This document shows positions 1 through 8,398 of a stretch of DNA of 14,057 nt, piece after piece. How positions within the stretch are numbered: the first letter of the stretch is position 1; each line of letters opens with the position of its first letter. Position numbers and translations under genes: made by a program. This DNA is from an uncultured Ruminococcus sp. (lineage in GTDB: Bacteria; Bacillota; Clostridia; Oscillospirales; Ruminococcaceae), in contig CALEPT010000124.1 of the NCBI GenBank assembly GCA_937910385.1, positions 1 through 14,057 of the forward strand, written 5' to 3'. Under the pieces are notes generated by a model. That model worked only from the letters and a program-made list of their open reading frames with translations, had not been told where the DNA came from and ran no database searches.

Positions 1-54
1 TTTCACCTATGCACTTTTGGAGCCCTTTTTCTGCATTTCTATTTTACCATAAAC

Positions 55-702
55 ATGACTGCAAAAGAATATAAAGACTTATCCGTTAAGGAGTTTACAA
101 AAGCTGCCGAGATATACGAATCAGATCAGGCAGGCATATATAATATGTGTAAGAAAGATTATCCCGACATACTGGCTGAGCTTGAAAAAGAGCCTTTTAC
201 CGATCTGCTGGACTGCGGCTGCGGAACAGCTCCCATGCTGACACTTCTGCACGAAAAATATCCCGACAAGCACTACACAGGTATTGACCTGACACCGAAA
301 ATGATAGAGGTTGCAAAAAACAAGAGAATGACAAATGTTGAACTTGTGGTTGGTGACTGTGAAAATCTGCCGTTTGCTGAAAATTCTTTTGATGCAGTGA
401 TATGCTCTGAAAGCTTTCATCATTACCCGAATCCGCAGGATTTTTTCAATAGTGTTTACCGTGTTCTTCGACCTAATGGCAGATTTATTCTGCGTGATAT
501 TACAGTTGAGCCGTCAGTTAAACGCTGGCTGTTTAATCACATCGGTGTAAAGCTCGTGAACCTGACAGGCAAGGGCGATGTTCGGATATACGGCAGAGAT
601 GATATCAAAAAGCTGTGTGACAATGCAGGGCTTCATTTGGAGTTATTTGAAAAGAGAACGTCTTATCGGCTGCACGCCGTTATCAGAAAAAGCAGGGCTT
701 GA
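55..702 (+). CDS. Class I SAM-dependent methyltransferase
   Basis: Predicted soluble Rossmann-fold methyltransferase of the UbiE/MenG-like group; the methyl acceptor cannot be read from sequence. The SAM-binding glycine motif LLDCGCGTAP lies at residues 51-60, the acidic end of strand 2 is in TGIDL (about 75-79), the VVGDCENLPF motif at about 98-107, and the post-motif region FDAVICSESFHHYPNP follows at about 112-127. The length of 215 aa is normal for a single-domain enzyme. The ATG at 55 has no visible Shine-Dalgarno sequence, and the same frame is open to the left window edge (18 further hydrophobic codons), so the true start could lie outside the window. The preferred start fits family N-termini. 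It heads a same-strand gene string; the next gene starts 17 nt after its stop. Family is clear, substrate unknown. Confidence 0.87.
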   Translation: MTAKEYKDLSVKEFTKAAEIYESDQAGIYNMCKKDYPDILAELEKEPFTDLLDCGCGTAPMLTLLHEKYPDKHYTGIDLTPKMIEVAKNKRMTNVELVVGDCENLPFAENSFDAVICSESFHHYPNPQDFFNSVYRVLRPNGRFILRDITVEPSVKRWLFNHIGVKLVNLTGKGDVRIYGRDDIKKLCDNAGLHLELFEKRTSYRLHAVIRKSRA

Positions 703-719
703 AAGCGAGGACATATACT

Positions 720-1220
720 ATGCTTTTAACGATATTTCTTGCGATCGTGTTCTGTGCTGCTATCACGATCATGCTTTTATCAGCTGTAGCATTTGTTCAG
801 AAGAAAGAGTTTTTCTCGTCTGCACCAAAGGAAGCACAGGAAGCGCTTCTGCCGAGAGAACATGAATTATTCTACGGTGCGAGAGCAATAGGCTGGACGC
901 TGATGATATTCAACATACTGATGATAGCAGGCGTAGGCGTAATATCAATTTGGGACGGTTTCAGAAGTGACTTTACGTTTTTACAGTTCTTCCTGCGCTT
1001 TGTTTCCATATTCACCATTTACAAACTATACGACATGATCTTCTTTGATTATTTTCTTCTGATGAAATTCCAGTTCTTTCAGTTTTATTACCCGGAGGTC
1101 AAAAGCGTATATACAGGAAGAAAATATGGATATAACATCAAAAGCCAGCTTTTGAAACTGTTTGTCATTTTTCCTGCCGCATCTGCGCTTGCGGCGTGGA
1201 TATGCACATTGTTTCAATAA
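720..1220 (+). CDS. Small membrane protein of unknown function, about 4 TM
   Basis: I do not recognise the family. The 166-aa product is strongly hydrophobic: a first membrane segment at about residues 2-26, a second around 56-75, a third and perhaps a fourth in the aromatic stretch at about 90-125, and a last one at the C-terminus (about 143-165). No catalytic motif is visible. The ATG at 720 is preferred over an upstream TTG at 699 because AGCGAGGA (704-711) sits 8 nt before it; the TTG overlaps the stop of the methyltransferase and has no such signal. It sits between a methyltransferase and another membrane protein in a same-strand cluster, so co-expression is likely. The role is unknown. 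Confidence 0.72.
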   Translation: MLLTIFLAIVFCAAITIMLLSAVAFVQKKEFFSSAPKEAQEALLPREHELFYGARAIGWTLMIFNILMIAGVGVISIWDGFRSDFTFLQFFLRFVSIFTIYKLYDMIFFDYFLLMKFQFFQFYYPEVKSVYTGRKYGYNIKSQLLKLFVIFPAASALAAWICTLFQ

Positions 1221-1244
1221 CACTTATAAAGAAGGGAACGAAAT

Positions 1245-1895
1245 ATGTATTTAGTTTTTTCGATATTAGGACTGCTCGGCGGTTTGCTCTGCTGTGTGGG
1301 AGATGTTCTGTTCGACCTGAAAGGCAAAGGAAATGAAAAACTTGGCACTTCTAAAAATATTGACAGTAACTGGCTGAAAATGGCTGATTGGAGGTTCGGA
1401 CTGTCTATTGCACTTGCTCTGATAGGAGATGCCTTTGTCGGACTTGGTTTTTATTCTATCGGAATGCAGATCGCAGAAACGCATTCTATTCTCGGCTATC
1501 TGACTCTCGGATGCGGGTATTTTGGTTCGATCGCAGGCATTTTTATTCATTCCTTTGTCTGCATTCAGGCACTTATCTACAAAGGAGCAATGATACACGG
1601 TGATCTGCAGATAGCAGATGATATACTTGAAAAAATGTACAAGCAGATCACGCCTACGTTTTTCGCAGGCTATATCACGTTGATGATACCGACAGTCACG
1701 GTCATAATAGCGATCCTCAACGGAGCACTTGATGTTCCGAAAATTTGTGTACTGCTGAATCCGATTGTTTTTCTGATCTTTGGAGTGACCTGCCGAAAAA
1801 TTGATCCAGTGAAATTTCAGGATCTACCCGGAATTATCATGCCGAGTTTTGGGCTTGCTATGTTCGGACTGATCGGGATTCTGAATCTGACATGA
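1245..1895 (+). CDS. Multi-pass membrane protein, DUF6796-like
   Basis: A 216-aa integral membrane protein with about six hydrophobic segments (roughly residues 2-22, 52-75, 82-108, 138-160, 166-182 and 195-214). The first hairpin carries a CCVGDVLFDLKGKG stretch and a later WRFGLSIALALIGD segment. This pattern recalls Firmicutes proteins catalogued as DUF6796, but that is recognition from memory and not a search. Start at ATG 1245, with AAGAAGGG (1228-1235) 9 nt upstream. Function is unknown. It lies between the 166-aa membrane protein and an alpha/beta hydrolase whose start follows its stop by 20 nt, which argues for one transcription unit. Confidence 0.8.
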   Translation: MYLVFSILGLLGGLLCCVGDVLFDLKGKGNEKLGTSKNIDSNWLKMADWRFGLSIALALIGDAFVGLGFYSIGMQIAETHSILGYLTLGCGYFGSIAGIFIHSFVCIQALIYKGAMIHGDLQIADDILEKMYKQITPTFFAGYITLMIPTVTVIIAILNGALDVPKICVLLNPIVFLIFGVTCRKIDPVKFQDLPGIIMPSFGLAMFGLIGILNLT

Positions 1896-1915
1896 TTAAT
1901 AAAGGAGTAAAACAA

Positions 1916-3091
1916 ATGGAAAAATACGATATATCTCAAAAGATCACATTCAAAACAGGCTCTTATGAACTGAACAGCGATGCGAATTTCAATTTTCAGC
2001 TCAACCGTGTCATTATGTGGGACGGCGGCGATGCTGACGAGGTTGCCGCTGTATCGCAAAACATAAAGACAAGCTCTGATTGGGTAAGTGCAATGGAACA
2101 GCTTGCCGAAAAAGCACACGCAGAGGGCAGAACTGCCAACGAGATCGCATATCTTCGTATGTCGGAGTTTTTCATATATGATACCGATCCGAAGAAAAAA
2201 CAGCGTTACAATGAATCCTGCGAACTGTTTTATGATTATTACAGCGACTATTTCGACAAAGGTATCGTTGAGCAGCATAAAGTACCGTATTGTGGCGGTT
2301 ATCTGCCTGTTATGGTGACAAAAGCAAAGGGCGAAAGAAAAGGTGCGCTGCTGCTTCACGGCGGAAACGACAGTTACTATGAGGAGCTTTTCTTTCCTAT
2401 GCTGTATCTTACAGAGAACGGCTTTGACGTGTATTTGTACGAAGGACCGGGACAAGGCGGCGTTCTGCGCTTGCAGGAAATGAAGTTCACGCATAAATGG
2501 GAGAAGCCCACAAAAGCTGTGCTGAATTATTTCAAGCTGAACGATGTGACGATAGTCGGTGCATCTCTCGGCGGATACCTTGCACCCCGTGCTGCAGCGT
2601 TTGACAAGCGCATAAAGCGAGTTGTCGGCTGGTCGATATTCCCTGATTTCTTTGATGTTATAATATGCGATCACCCTAAGCCCATGCGGAAAACCATAGA
2701 TTTTATGTTCCGCAGGGGGCTTGATGCACCGCTGAATAAGCTGTATACAAAGATGATGGAAAAGGAAGAGATCATAAAATGGAATCTTCTGCACGGAATG
2801 TACGCTTATGATGCAAAAACGCCTTGCGAGTATGTTAAGAAGATACGTAAATTCACGCTGAAAGACATCGCTGACAGAATAAATCAGGACGTGCTTATCA
2901 TCGGTGCGAACAAGGATCATTTTATCATGCCTTACCTGTTCCATGAGGAATATGATATGCTGCAAAATGCCCGGTCTTTAACTTTAAGACTGCTGACGGA
3001 TAAGCAGAATGCAGGAGCACACTGCAATGTTGGAAATGCAAAGCTGGTACTGGATTCTATCATCAAATGGGTAGAGTGCTGTACTGAATAA
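1916..3091 (+). CDS. Alpha/beta-fold hydrolase (FrsA/esterase-like)
   Basis: A 391-aa serine hydrolase with the catalytic set complete: nucleophile Ser217 in GASLGG, acid Asp334 in GANKDHF, and His369 in AGAHCNVGN. The oxyanion-hole motif LLHGGND starts at about residue 146, and an EGPGQGG motif follows at about 176-182. The roughly 145-residue N-terminal extension before the fold is mostly helical and resembles the lid-like region of FrsA/DUF1100-type or peptidase S9-like hydrolases. No signal peptide, so probably cytoplasmic. The ATG at 1916 is chosen because AAAGGAG (1901-1907) lies 8 nt before it; an upstream in-frame ATG at 1892 overlaps the preceding gene and lacks this signal. It sits between a membrane protein and a methyltransferase. 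Acyl ester or amide hydrolysis is likely; the substrate is unknown. Confidence 0.88.
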   Translation: MEKYDISQKITFKTGSYELNSDANFNFQLNRVIMWDGGDADEVAAVSQNIKTSSDWVSAMEQLAEKAHAEGRTANEIAYLRMSEFFIYDTDPKKKQRYNESCELFYDYYSDYFDKGIVEQHKVPYCGGYLPVMVTKAKGERKGALLLHGGNDSYYEELFFPMLYLTENGFDVYLYEGPGQGGVLRLQEMKFTHKWEKPTKAVLNYFKLNDVTIVGASLGGYLAPRAAAFDKRIKRVVGWSIFPDFFDVIICDHPKPMRKTIDFMFRRGLDAPLNKLYTKMMEKEEIIKWNLLHGMYAYDAKTPCEYVKKIRKFTLKDIADRINQDVLIIGANKDHFIMPYLFHEEYDMLQNARSLTLRLLTDKQNAGAHCNVGNAKLVLDSIIKWVECCTE

Positions 3092-3112
3092 TTATTAAGG
3101 AGAATGATGAAC

Positions 3113-3736
3113 ATGGGACTTATGAAGAACTTTTTTAGTCAGACCAGAAAACCCGAAGGTACACTTGGCAAGATGATGCTCAAAGGAATGAATTCGGGAC
3201 ACGCAAAACTTGCCGACTGGGGATTTGAGCATCTTCCGAAGCTGTCACCGAAACAGGCAGCCGATCTCGGCTGCGGTGCAGGCAGAAATGCAGGAGAGCT
3301 TCTGAAAGAATATCCGCAGGCAGTTGTCACAGCAATGGATTACTCCGCACTTTCCGTTCAGAAGGCAAAGGAATATAATCAGGCTATGATAGACGCAGGC
3401 AGGTGCAGAGTAATACAGGGCGATGTATCGAAACTGCCCCTTGAAACAGACAGCTTTGAGCTTGTGACTGCTTTTGAAACGATCTATTTCTGGTCGGGAC
3501 TTGAGAAGTGCTTTTCGCAGGTGGCTAAGATTCTGAAAGACGGCGGATATTTTATGATATGCAACGAGTCCGACGGTACAGATAAGACAAGCAAGAAATT
3601 TGAATCTATCATTGACGGTATGCACTGCTATACGCCTGCTGAGATCACGGCTGCACTGAAAGCGGCAGGCTTTTCAGAGGTGACTTCTGACCATCACCCG
3701 TCAAAGCCATGGATAACAGTTATTGCAAGAAAGTAA
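3113..3736 (+). CDS. Class I SAM-dependent methyltransferase
   Basis: A 207-aa methyltransferase with the Rossmann motif AADLGCGAGRN at residues 49-59, the acidic strand-2 end in VVTAMDYS (about 71-78), VIQGDVSKLPL at about 100-110, and FELVTAFETIYFW at about 115-127. It differs clearly from the first methyltransferase of the window, so the two are not a simple duplication. AAGGAG (3097-3102) is 10 nt before the ATG at 3113; in-frame ATGs at 3104 and 3107 are closer and remain possible. It is the last gene of the left-hand cluster, 21 nt after the hydrolase stop. The acceptor substrate is unknown. Confidence 0.87.
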   Translation: MGLMKNFFSQTRKPEGTLGKMMLKGMNSGHAKLADWGFEHLPKLSPKQAADLGCGAGRNAGELLKEYPQAVVTAMDYSALSVQKAKEYNQAMIDAGRCRVIQGDVSKLPLETDSFELVTAFETIYFWSGLEKCFSQVAKILKDGGYFMICNESDGTDKTSKKFESIIDGMHCYTPAEITAALKAAGFSEVTSDHHPSKPWITVIARK

Positions 3737-3799
3737 AACCGGTGTATATTAACAATGACATCATTTTTGACGCTTTTTTAAACATGGGGATGTGACATA

Positions 3800-4768
3800 A
3801 TGCAGAATAATCGAATAATAAAGCTATTGGATATCTTATTGAAAGAAACAGACGATGAGCATAAGCTGACTACAAATCAGCTTATCAATAAACTCGCAGA
3901 AGAAGGCGTATCTGTTCACAGAAATACTATATCAAGCGATATAGAGATCCTAAAAGAAGCCGGATATGATATAATTTGCGAAAAGAGCACACAAAATCTT
4001 TATTATATCGGTAAACGTGACTTTGATAATGCAGAGATAAAAATGCTTTGCGACGCTGTAAATGCAGCACACTTTATAACCGAAAAGCAGACATCTCAGC
4101 TTATTAGTAAGCTTTTGAGAAATGTCAGTACATACACGGCTGATAAGATACGTTCTATGATACAAGCTCCTTCGTGTGTGAAGGTTACTGAATCAAGTAT
4201 TTATAATGCTGATTTGATAAATCAAGCAATATCTCAAAAGAAAGCAATAACCTTTCAATACTATGAATATAACGAGCAAAGGGAAAAAGTTCTCAAGCAC
4301 AACGGATATATTTACACCGTCAGTCCGTATGCAGCGGTGTGGCATGAGGACAGGTACTATATGATTGGATATAGTGTAAAACACGAAGATATAGCCAATT
4401 TCAGGATCGACAGAATGACTAATTTATCAGTATCAGATAAAAGCAAATATGTCTGTCAAAGAGATTTTGATCTGAAAGAATACTTACAAGCTAAGATAAA
4501 AGTATTCAAAGGAGTACGAACTGAGGTGTGCCTGAAATGTAAAAGCAAGCACATGAAAGCGATCCTTGACTATTTCGGACATGGAATAAAAACAACAAAT
4601 TCAGAAAAAGGATACTTTAATGCTGTAGTTGAGATAGAGCTAAGTCCGACATTTTATGCATGGGTCTTCCAGTTCGGCGGCGACATAATTATACAGTCTC
4701 CACAGAACGCAGTTGACGAATTTATAAAAATAGCGAATACACTGATTCAGACACATACCAATTTATGA
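3800..4768 (+). CDS. WYL-domain transcriptional regulator (DeoR/YafY-type HTH)
   Basis: A 322-aa regulator. A winged helix-turn-helix DNA-binding region covers about residues 1-70, with VSVHRNTISSDIEILKEAGY as recognition helix and wing. A WYL ligand-sensing domain follows at about 140-215, with the hallmark core HEDRYYMIGYS and FRIDRM. The C-terminal WCX extension spans about 235-320. WYL proteins are repressors or activators, often in defence or stress loci, and bind ligands or nucleic acid. The start at 3800 has only a weak GGGGA (3786-3790). It lies 63 nt after the methyltransferase, so it may be independently transcribed. It could control the upstream cluster, but no operator was found. 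It ends just before the convergent hairpin at 4772-4800. Confidence 0.88.
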   Translation: MQNNRIIKLLDILLKETDDEHKLTTNQLINKLAEEGVSVHRNTISSDIEILKEAGYDIICEKSTQNLYYIGKRDFDNAEIKMLCDAVNAAHFITEKQTSQLISKLLRNVSTYTADKIRSMIQAPSCVKVTESSIYNADLINQAISQKKAITFQYYEYNEQREKVLKHNGYIYTVSPYAAVWHEDRYYMIGYSVKHEDIANFRIDRMTNLSVSDKSKYVCQRDFDLKEYLQAKIKVFKGVRTEVCLKCKSKHMKAILDYFGHGIKTTNSEKGYFNAVVEIELSPTFYAWVFQFGGDIIIQSPQNAVDEFIKIANTLIQTHTNL

Positions 4769-4771
4769 AAA

Positions 4772-4800
4772 AATCCGCCTGCATGAATTGCAGGCGGATT
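4772..4800. terminator. Bidirectional hairpin terminator between convergent genes
   Basis: A perfect 12-bp stem (4772-4783 with 4789-4800) with a 5-nt loop. On the - strand it is followed by a run of six T (complement of the A-run 4768-4773), a good intrinsic terminator for the ABC transporter operon. On the + strand the T content after the stem is weak, so it probably ends the WYL gene less efficiently. Confidence 0.85.
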
Positions 4801-4830
4801 CAGTTTATCCTGAAAAGTGCTGAATAGACT

Positions 4831-6564
4831 TTAAAGCTTCCAGCTCACAGCCTTTTTTCTGTCTTCGACAAATGTTCGGTAAATGCCTTTCTGCTGCATA
4901 AGCTGTTCGTGCCTGCCCTGCTGGACTATCCTGCCGTCATCAATAACTACGATCTGATCTGCGTGCTCGACGGTTTTTAGTCGGTGTGCGATCATTATTA
5001 TCGTTTTTTCTCTGGTCAGCTCCTCGATAGCCTTTGTAAGCTCTGCTTCGTTTTCGGGATCAACATTGGCTGTTGCTTCGTCGAGGATAATGACAGGAGA
5101 GTCCTTCATTATGGCTCTTGCAATGGATATACGCTGCTTTTCGCCGCCCGAAAGACTTGCTCCGCCCTCGCCGATAACGGTATCATAGCCGTCAGGGAGC
5201 TCCATTATAAAGTCGTGGCACCGAGCTTTTTTCGCAGCTTCAATGACCTTTTCCATAGGTGCGTCAGGCTCGCCGAAGCGGATATTGTTCGCAATTGTAT
5301 CCTCGAACAGATACACCCTCTGGAACACGAAGCTGAAATTATTCATCAGACTGTCGAAGCTGTACTCCTTGACATTATGACCGCCGAGCAGCACCTCGCC
5401 GCTTTTTACGTCCCAGAAGCGTGCCATAAGATTGGTGAGAGTTGTCTTTCCGCCGCCTGACGGACCAACAATGGCGGTAGTAGTTCTTTCGGGTATATTC
5501 AGATCAACACCGTTGATTATAGTTCTGTTTTCGTATGCAAATGTGATATTTTTCAGCTCTATATCGTGATTTGCAGGTGATATCTCCTCACCCTCAATAT
5601 CCATTTCGGGAATTGAAAGTATCTCACTTGCCTGATCAACGCAAACTCCCACACTGCGGATAAGTGCGGAAAAACCTGCCATAACATCGAGGCTTTCATA
5701 GATCATAAAGGAGCTTATCATCATCATTATGCAGTAAAGGAGCGACATGCTGCCGTTTATGTAGAAATACGCAGACACAGCGCACATAAGAACGCCTGTC
5801 AGCTTTGTTGTGATTTCCTGCAGGGTAATATATGGGATAACATCGAATTCAAGGTGAGTGTCTCCGTACTGCTTTGCCTTGATGGCTTTTTCCAGCTTCT
5901 TTGCACGGCTGCTTGTAAGGTTGTAATTTTTTACCTCTGCGATGCCCTGTATGAACTCAATTACCGCAGCTACAAGCTCTCTGTTGGCTTTCTGCTGTCT
6001 CGGAGCGCCCTTGCGTGTCTTTCGCTGCATAGCTGCATTTATAAAAGCGTATACGCCGATGCCTGCCGTGAGGAGCAGTCCGATGCGCCAGTCAAAGATA
6101 AAAACGAATGCAGTGATAACAAATGTGGTGAGTATGCCCTGAGTAGTCACCATAACAACTCTTGTGGCTATATCCGCAAGGGCTTCCATAGTGTTTGTTG
6201 TAACGCTTGTGATGTGACCGAGACTGTTGTCGTTGAAATATCCCATAGGCAGATAACGCATATGCTCGGCTATTTCAATACGCTTGTTGCAGCAGGAATG
6301 GTAGCCTGCTTCACATTGGAGCATGGTGGTTTTCAGATTGATTATAAACTGTCCGAGAAGTGATAATCCCAGAATAGCAAGGGCTCCAAATATATATTCA
6401 TTCTTCATGTCATTGTCAATGATACCTTTGGTTACGACAGCAATAGCCGTTATCCTGAGCGCCGCAAATATAGCCTTTACAACTCCGAGACCGATAGCCT
6501 TGTACATTTTATCCCTGTCAGTTTTATTGCAGAAATCGAAAAATCTTTTCAGTGCTGTAAACAT
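4831..6564 (-). CDS. ABC exporter-type half-transporter (TMD-NBD), second of a pair
   Basis: A 577-aa fusion of a six-helix membrane domain (about residues 1-315) and a nucleotide-binding domain. The NBD is complete: Walker A GPSGGGKTT with Lys373, signature LSGGE at 471-475, Walker B VIILDE with catalytic Glu496, DPENE after the D-loop region, and H-loop His527. Start: the ATG (6564-6562) shares its first base with the last base of the upstream gene stop (TAATG), and AAAGGAGG lies just before it. A longer in-frame reading into the upstream gene has no binding site. The overlap predicts translational coupling and a heterodimer with the upstream half-transporter. The DEATANVDPENE signature recalls siderophore-type IrtAB/YbtPQ transporters; drug or lipid export is equally possible. 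Confidence 0.92.
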   Translation of the reverse strand: MFTALKRFFDFCNKTDRDKMYKAIGLGVVKAIFAALRITAIAVVTKGIIDNDMKNEYIFGALAILGLSLLGQFIINLKTTMLQCEAGYHSCCNKRIEIAEHMRYLPMGYFNDNSLGHITSVTTNTMEALADIATRVVMVTTQGILTTFVITAFVFIFDWRIGLLLTAGIGVYAFINAAMQRKTRKGAPRQQKANRELVAAVIEFIQGIAEVKNYNLTSSRAKKLEKAIKAKQYGDTHLEFDVIPYITLQEITTKLTGVLMCAVSAYFYINGSMSLLYCIMMMISSFMIYESLDVMAGFSALIRSVGVCVDQASEILSIPEMDIEGEEISPANHDIELKNITFAYENRTIINGVDLNIPERTTTAIVGPSGGGKTTLTNLMARFWDVKSGEVLLGGHNVKEYSFDSLMNNFSFVFQRVYLFEDTIANNIRFGEPDAPMEKVIEAAKKARCHDFIMELPDGYDTVIGEGGASLSGGEKQRISIARAIMKDSPVIILDEATANVDPENEAELTKAIEELTREKTIIMIAHRLKTVEHADQIVVIDDGRIVQQGRHEQLMQQKGIYRTFVEDRKKAVSWKL

Positions 6565-8327
6565 TATGCTTCCTCCTTTACTGCTATATGTGCATTCCAC
6601 ATCTGAGTATACAGCGGCGAATTTTGGATAAGTTCCTGTTGTGTGCCAGAGGCTTCCACTCTGCCGTCATTTATCAGTATTATCTGATCTGCTGTTGCGA
6701 TAGTTGACAGCCTGTGTGCGATAACGAGCAGTGTTTTTCCCTGCACCAACTTTGCAACCGACGACTGCACAAGAGCCTCGTTTTCGGGATCGGTGTAGGC
6801 AGTTGCTTCGTCAAGGATAATTACGGGAGCATTTTTCAGCATCGCCCTCGCAATGGAGATTCGCTGACGTTCACCGCCCGAGAGATGACCGCCCGCACCG
6901 CCTACAACTGTCTGATAGCCTTTTTCGAGCTGCATGATGAAGTCGTGGCAGCCGCACTGCTTTGCAGCATTCATCACATCTTCATCGCTCGCATTGGGAT
7001 CACCCATACGGATATTATCCATTATGGTCTCGTCAAACAGGTAATTATCCTGCGAAACATAGGCAATATTGCGGTTATACTCATTAAGCGGCAGTTTTCG
7101 TATATCAACTCCACCGAAGGTGATACTTCCGCTGTCAACATCCCAGAATGAGGCGATGAGCTTTGCGATAGTGGACTTTCCCGAGCCAGACGGGCCTACA
7201 AGAGCATTGACAGTTCCTTTTTTTATCGCAAGGTTTATGCCATGTAAGATCTCTTTGTCCTTGTAGCCGAAATGCACATCTTTAAGAACGATATCAGTAC
7301 CGTTGGGCTTTTCCGTAAGAGTATCGGGACGGATAAGCTCCTCACGTTCAAGTATCTCCGTCGCTTCACCGATTATAGTACCCATCTTCGATACATCGTC
7401 CATATATGAAGCGATTGTCGTGATAGGAGCGACCAGTCCTAAAGACAGGATAATGAGCATAAGGAAGTCCGCGCCGCTGATATTGCCGTGCATAAATGAG
7501 AGAGCACCGAAGGGCAGCAGTCCCAGCAGAAATGACGGCATAAGCAGCATTGCAAGGTTCTGATATACGTTGCACCGTCTCATCCATTCTACAAAGCAGT
7601 CCGCACCTTCCTTTGCAGCAATGACAAACTTGTCGTAAGAGGTCTTAGCCTTGCCGAAAGCCTTGATGACCTCGATACCGTTGATATACTCAACGGCGGT
7701 ATCATTCAGAGCCTTTGTCTTGACAACGGTATTTTCATAGCTCGCCTGACTTCCTCTCATCATAAGTGCAAAGAAAAACGCTCCCACAGGCACACACAGC
7801 AGCGAAAGCAGCGTAAGCTTTACGCTGATAGTCATCATATAGATTATGAGCACTATGGGAACAAAGGCGTTGGAGAGCACCTCGGGTATAATATGGGCAA
7901 GAGTCGTTTCTATGGAGTCAACTCGCTCGCAGATGATATTCTTGTACGTTCCGCTGGACTGAGACAGCACAGAACCCAGCGGTATCTTTGACAGTTTCTC
8001 TGTGAGCTGACGGCGTATATTGGCAAGAACTTCAAACGTAGCCGCATGAGAGAGTGTTGTTGAAAGTGCATGACATATACGGCACAGCAGCCAGAATACA
8101 GCCATTTTCACAATGCTCGCAGTAAGCAGTCCCATATCCTTTTCAATAACTCCCGAGTGCATTTTCAGCAGCTTATCCACGATATCAGCCATATACACAT
8201 AGGGCATCAGACCGCAGATGACCTTCATCATCGCAAGCAGGACGCTGAGAATATAATTAGACCTCTTCTGCCCTGCAAATTCTACTACCCAGCTAAGAGC
8301 TGTGCGCTTTTTCTGTTGTTTTTCCAT
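6564..8327 (-). CDS. ABC exporter-type half-transporter (TMD-NBD), first of a pair
   Basis: A 587-aa protein with a six-helix membrane domain (about residues 20-325) and an NBD. Walker A GPSGSGKST has Lys384, the signature LSGGE is at 482-486, Walker B VIILDE ends in Glu507, and the H-loop histidine is His538. Both NBDs of the pair keep the catalytic Glu and His, so neither predicted ATP site is obviously degenerate, unlike many Firmicutes heterodimeric drug exporters. Start at the ATG ending at 8327, with AAGGAGG about 8 nt upstream. The DEATAYTDPENE stretch resembles the DPENE signature of IrtAB/YbtPQ-type siderophore transporters. It lies 57 nt downstream of the TetR-type regulator in the same orientation, which suggests efflux or uptake controlled by ligand-responsive repression. 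Substrate and direction are not determined. Confidence 0.92.
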   Translation of the reverse strand: MEKQQKKRTALSWVVEFAGQKRSNYILSVLLAMMKVICGLMPYVYMADIVDKLLKMHSGVIEKDMGLLTASIVKMAVFWLLCRICHALSTTLSHAATFEVLANIRRQLTEKLSKIPLGSVLSQSSGTYKNIICERVDSIETTLAHIIPEVLSNAFVPIVLIIYMMTISVKLTLLSLLCVPVGAFFFALMMRGSQASYENTVVKTKALNDTAVEYINGIEVIKAFGKAKTSYDKFVIAAKEGADCFVEWMRRCNVYQNLAMLLMPSFLLGLLPFGALSFMHGNISGADFLMLIILSLGLVAPITTIASYMDDVSKMGTIIGEATEILEREELIRPDTLTEKPNGTDIVLKDVHFGYKDKEILHGINLAIKKGTVNALVGPSGSGKSTIAKLIASFWDVDSGSITFGGVDIRKLPLNEYNRNIAYVSQDNYLFDETIMDNIRMGDPNASDEDVMNAAKQCGCHDFIMQLEKGYQTVVGGAGGHLSGGERQRISIARAMLKNAPVIILDEATAYTDPENEALVQSSVAKLVQGKTLLVIAHRLSTIATADQIILINDGRVEASGTQQELIQNSPLYTQMWNAHIAVKEEA

Positions 8328-8375
8328 GAATTATCCTCCTTAAATATTAGTATTTGCTAACATATATCCAAAATA

Positions 8376-8398
8376 TATTCGGCATTAAATGCCGAATA
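8376..8398 (-). other. Hairpin spanning the stop codon of the TetR-type gene
   Basis: A perfect 10-bp inverted repeat (8376-8385 with 8389-8398, 3-nt loop) that contains the stop codon of the regulator gene. On the - strand it is followed by ATATATTTT and not a clean T-run. It could be a leaky terminator or an RNA stability element that sets the ratio of repressor to transporter messages. A separate promoter in the 57-nt gap is not convincing. Confidence 0.5.

Noticed and set aside
1817..2965. 382-codon - strand ORF opposite the hydrolase
   Set aside because: Shadow of the alpha/beta hydrolase gene, which has a full catalytic triad and ribosome binding site.
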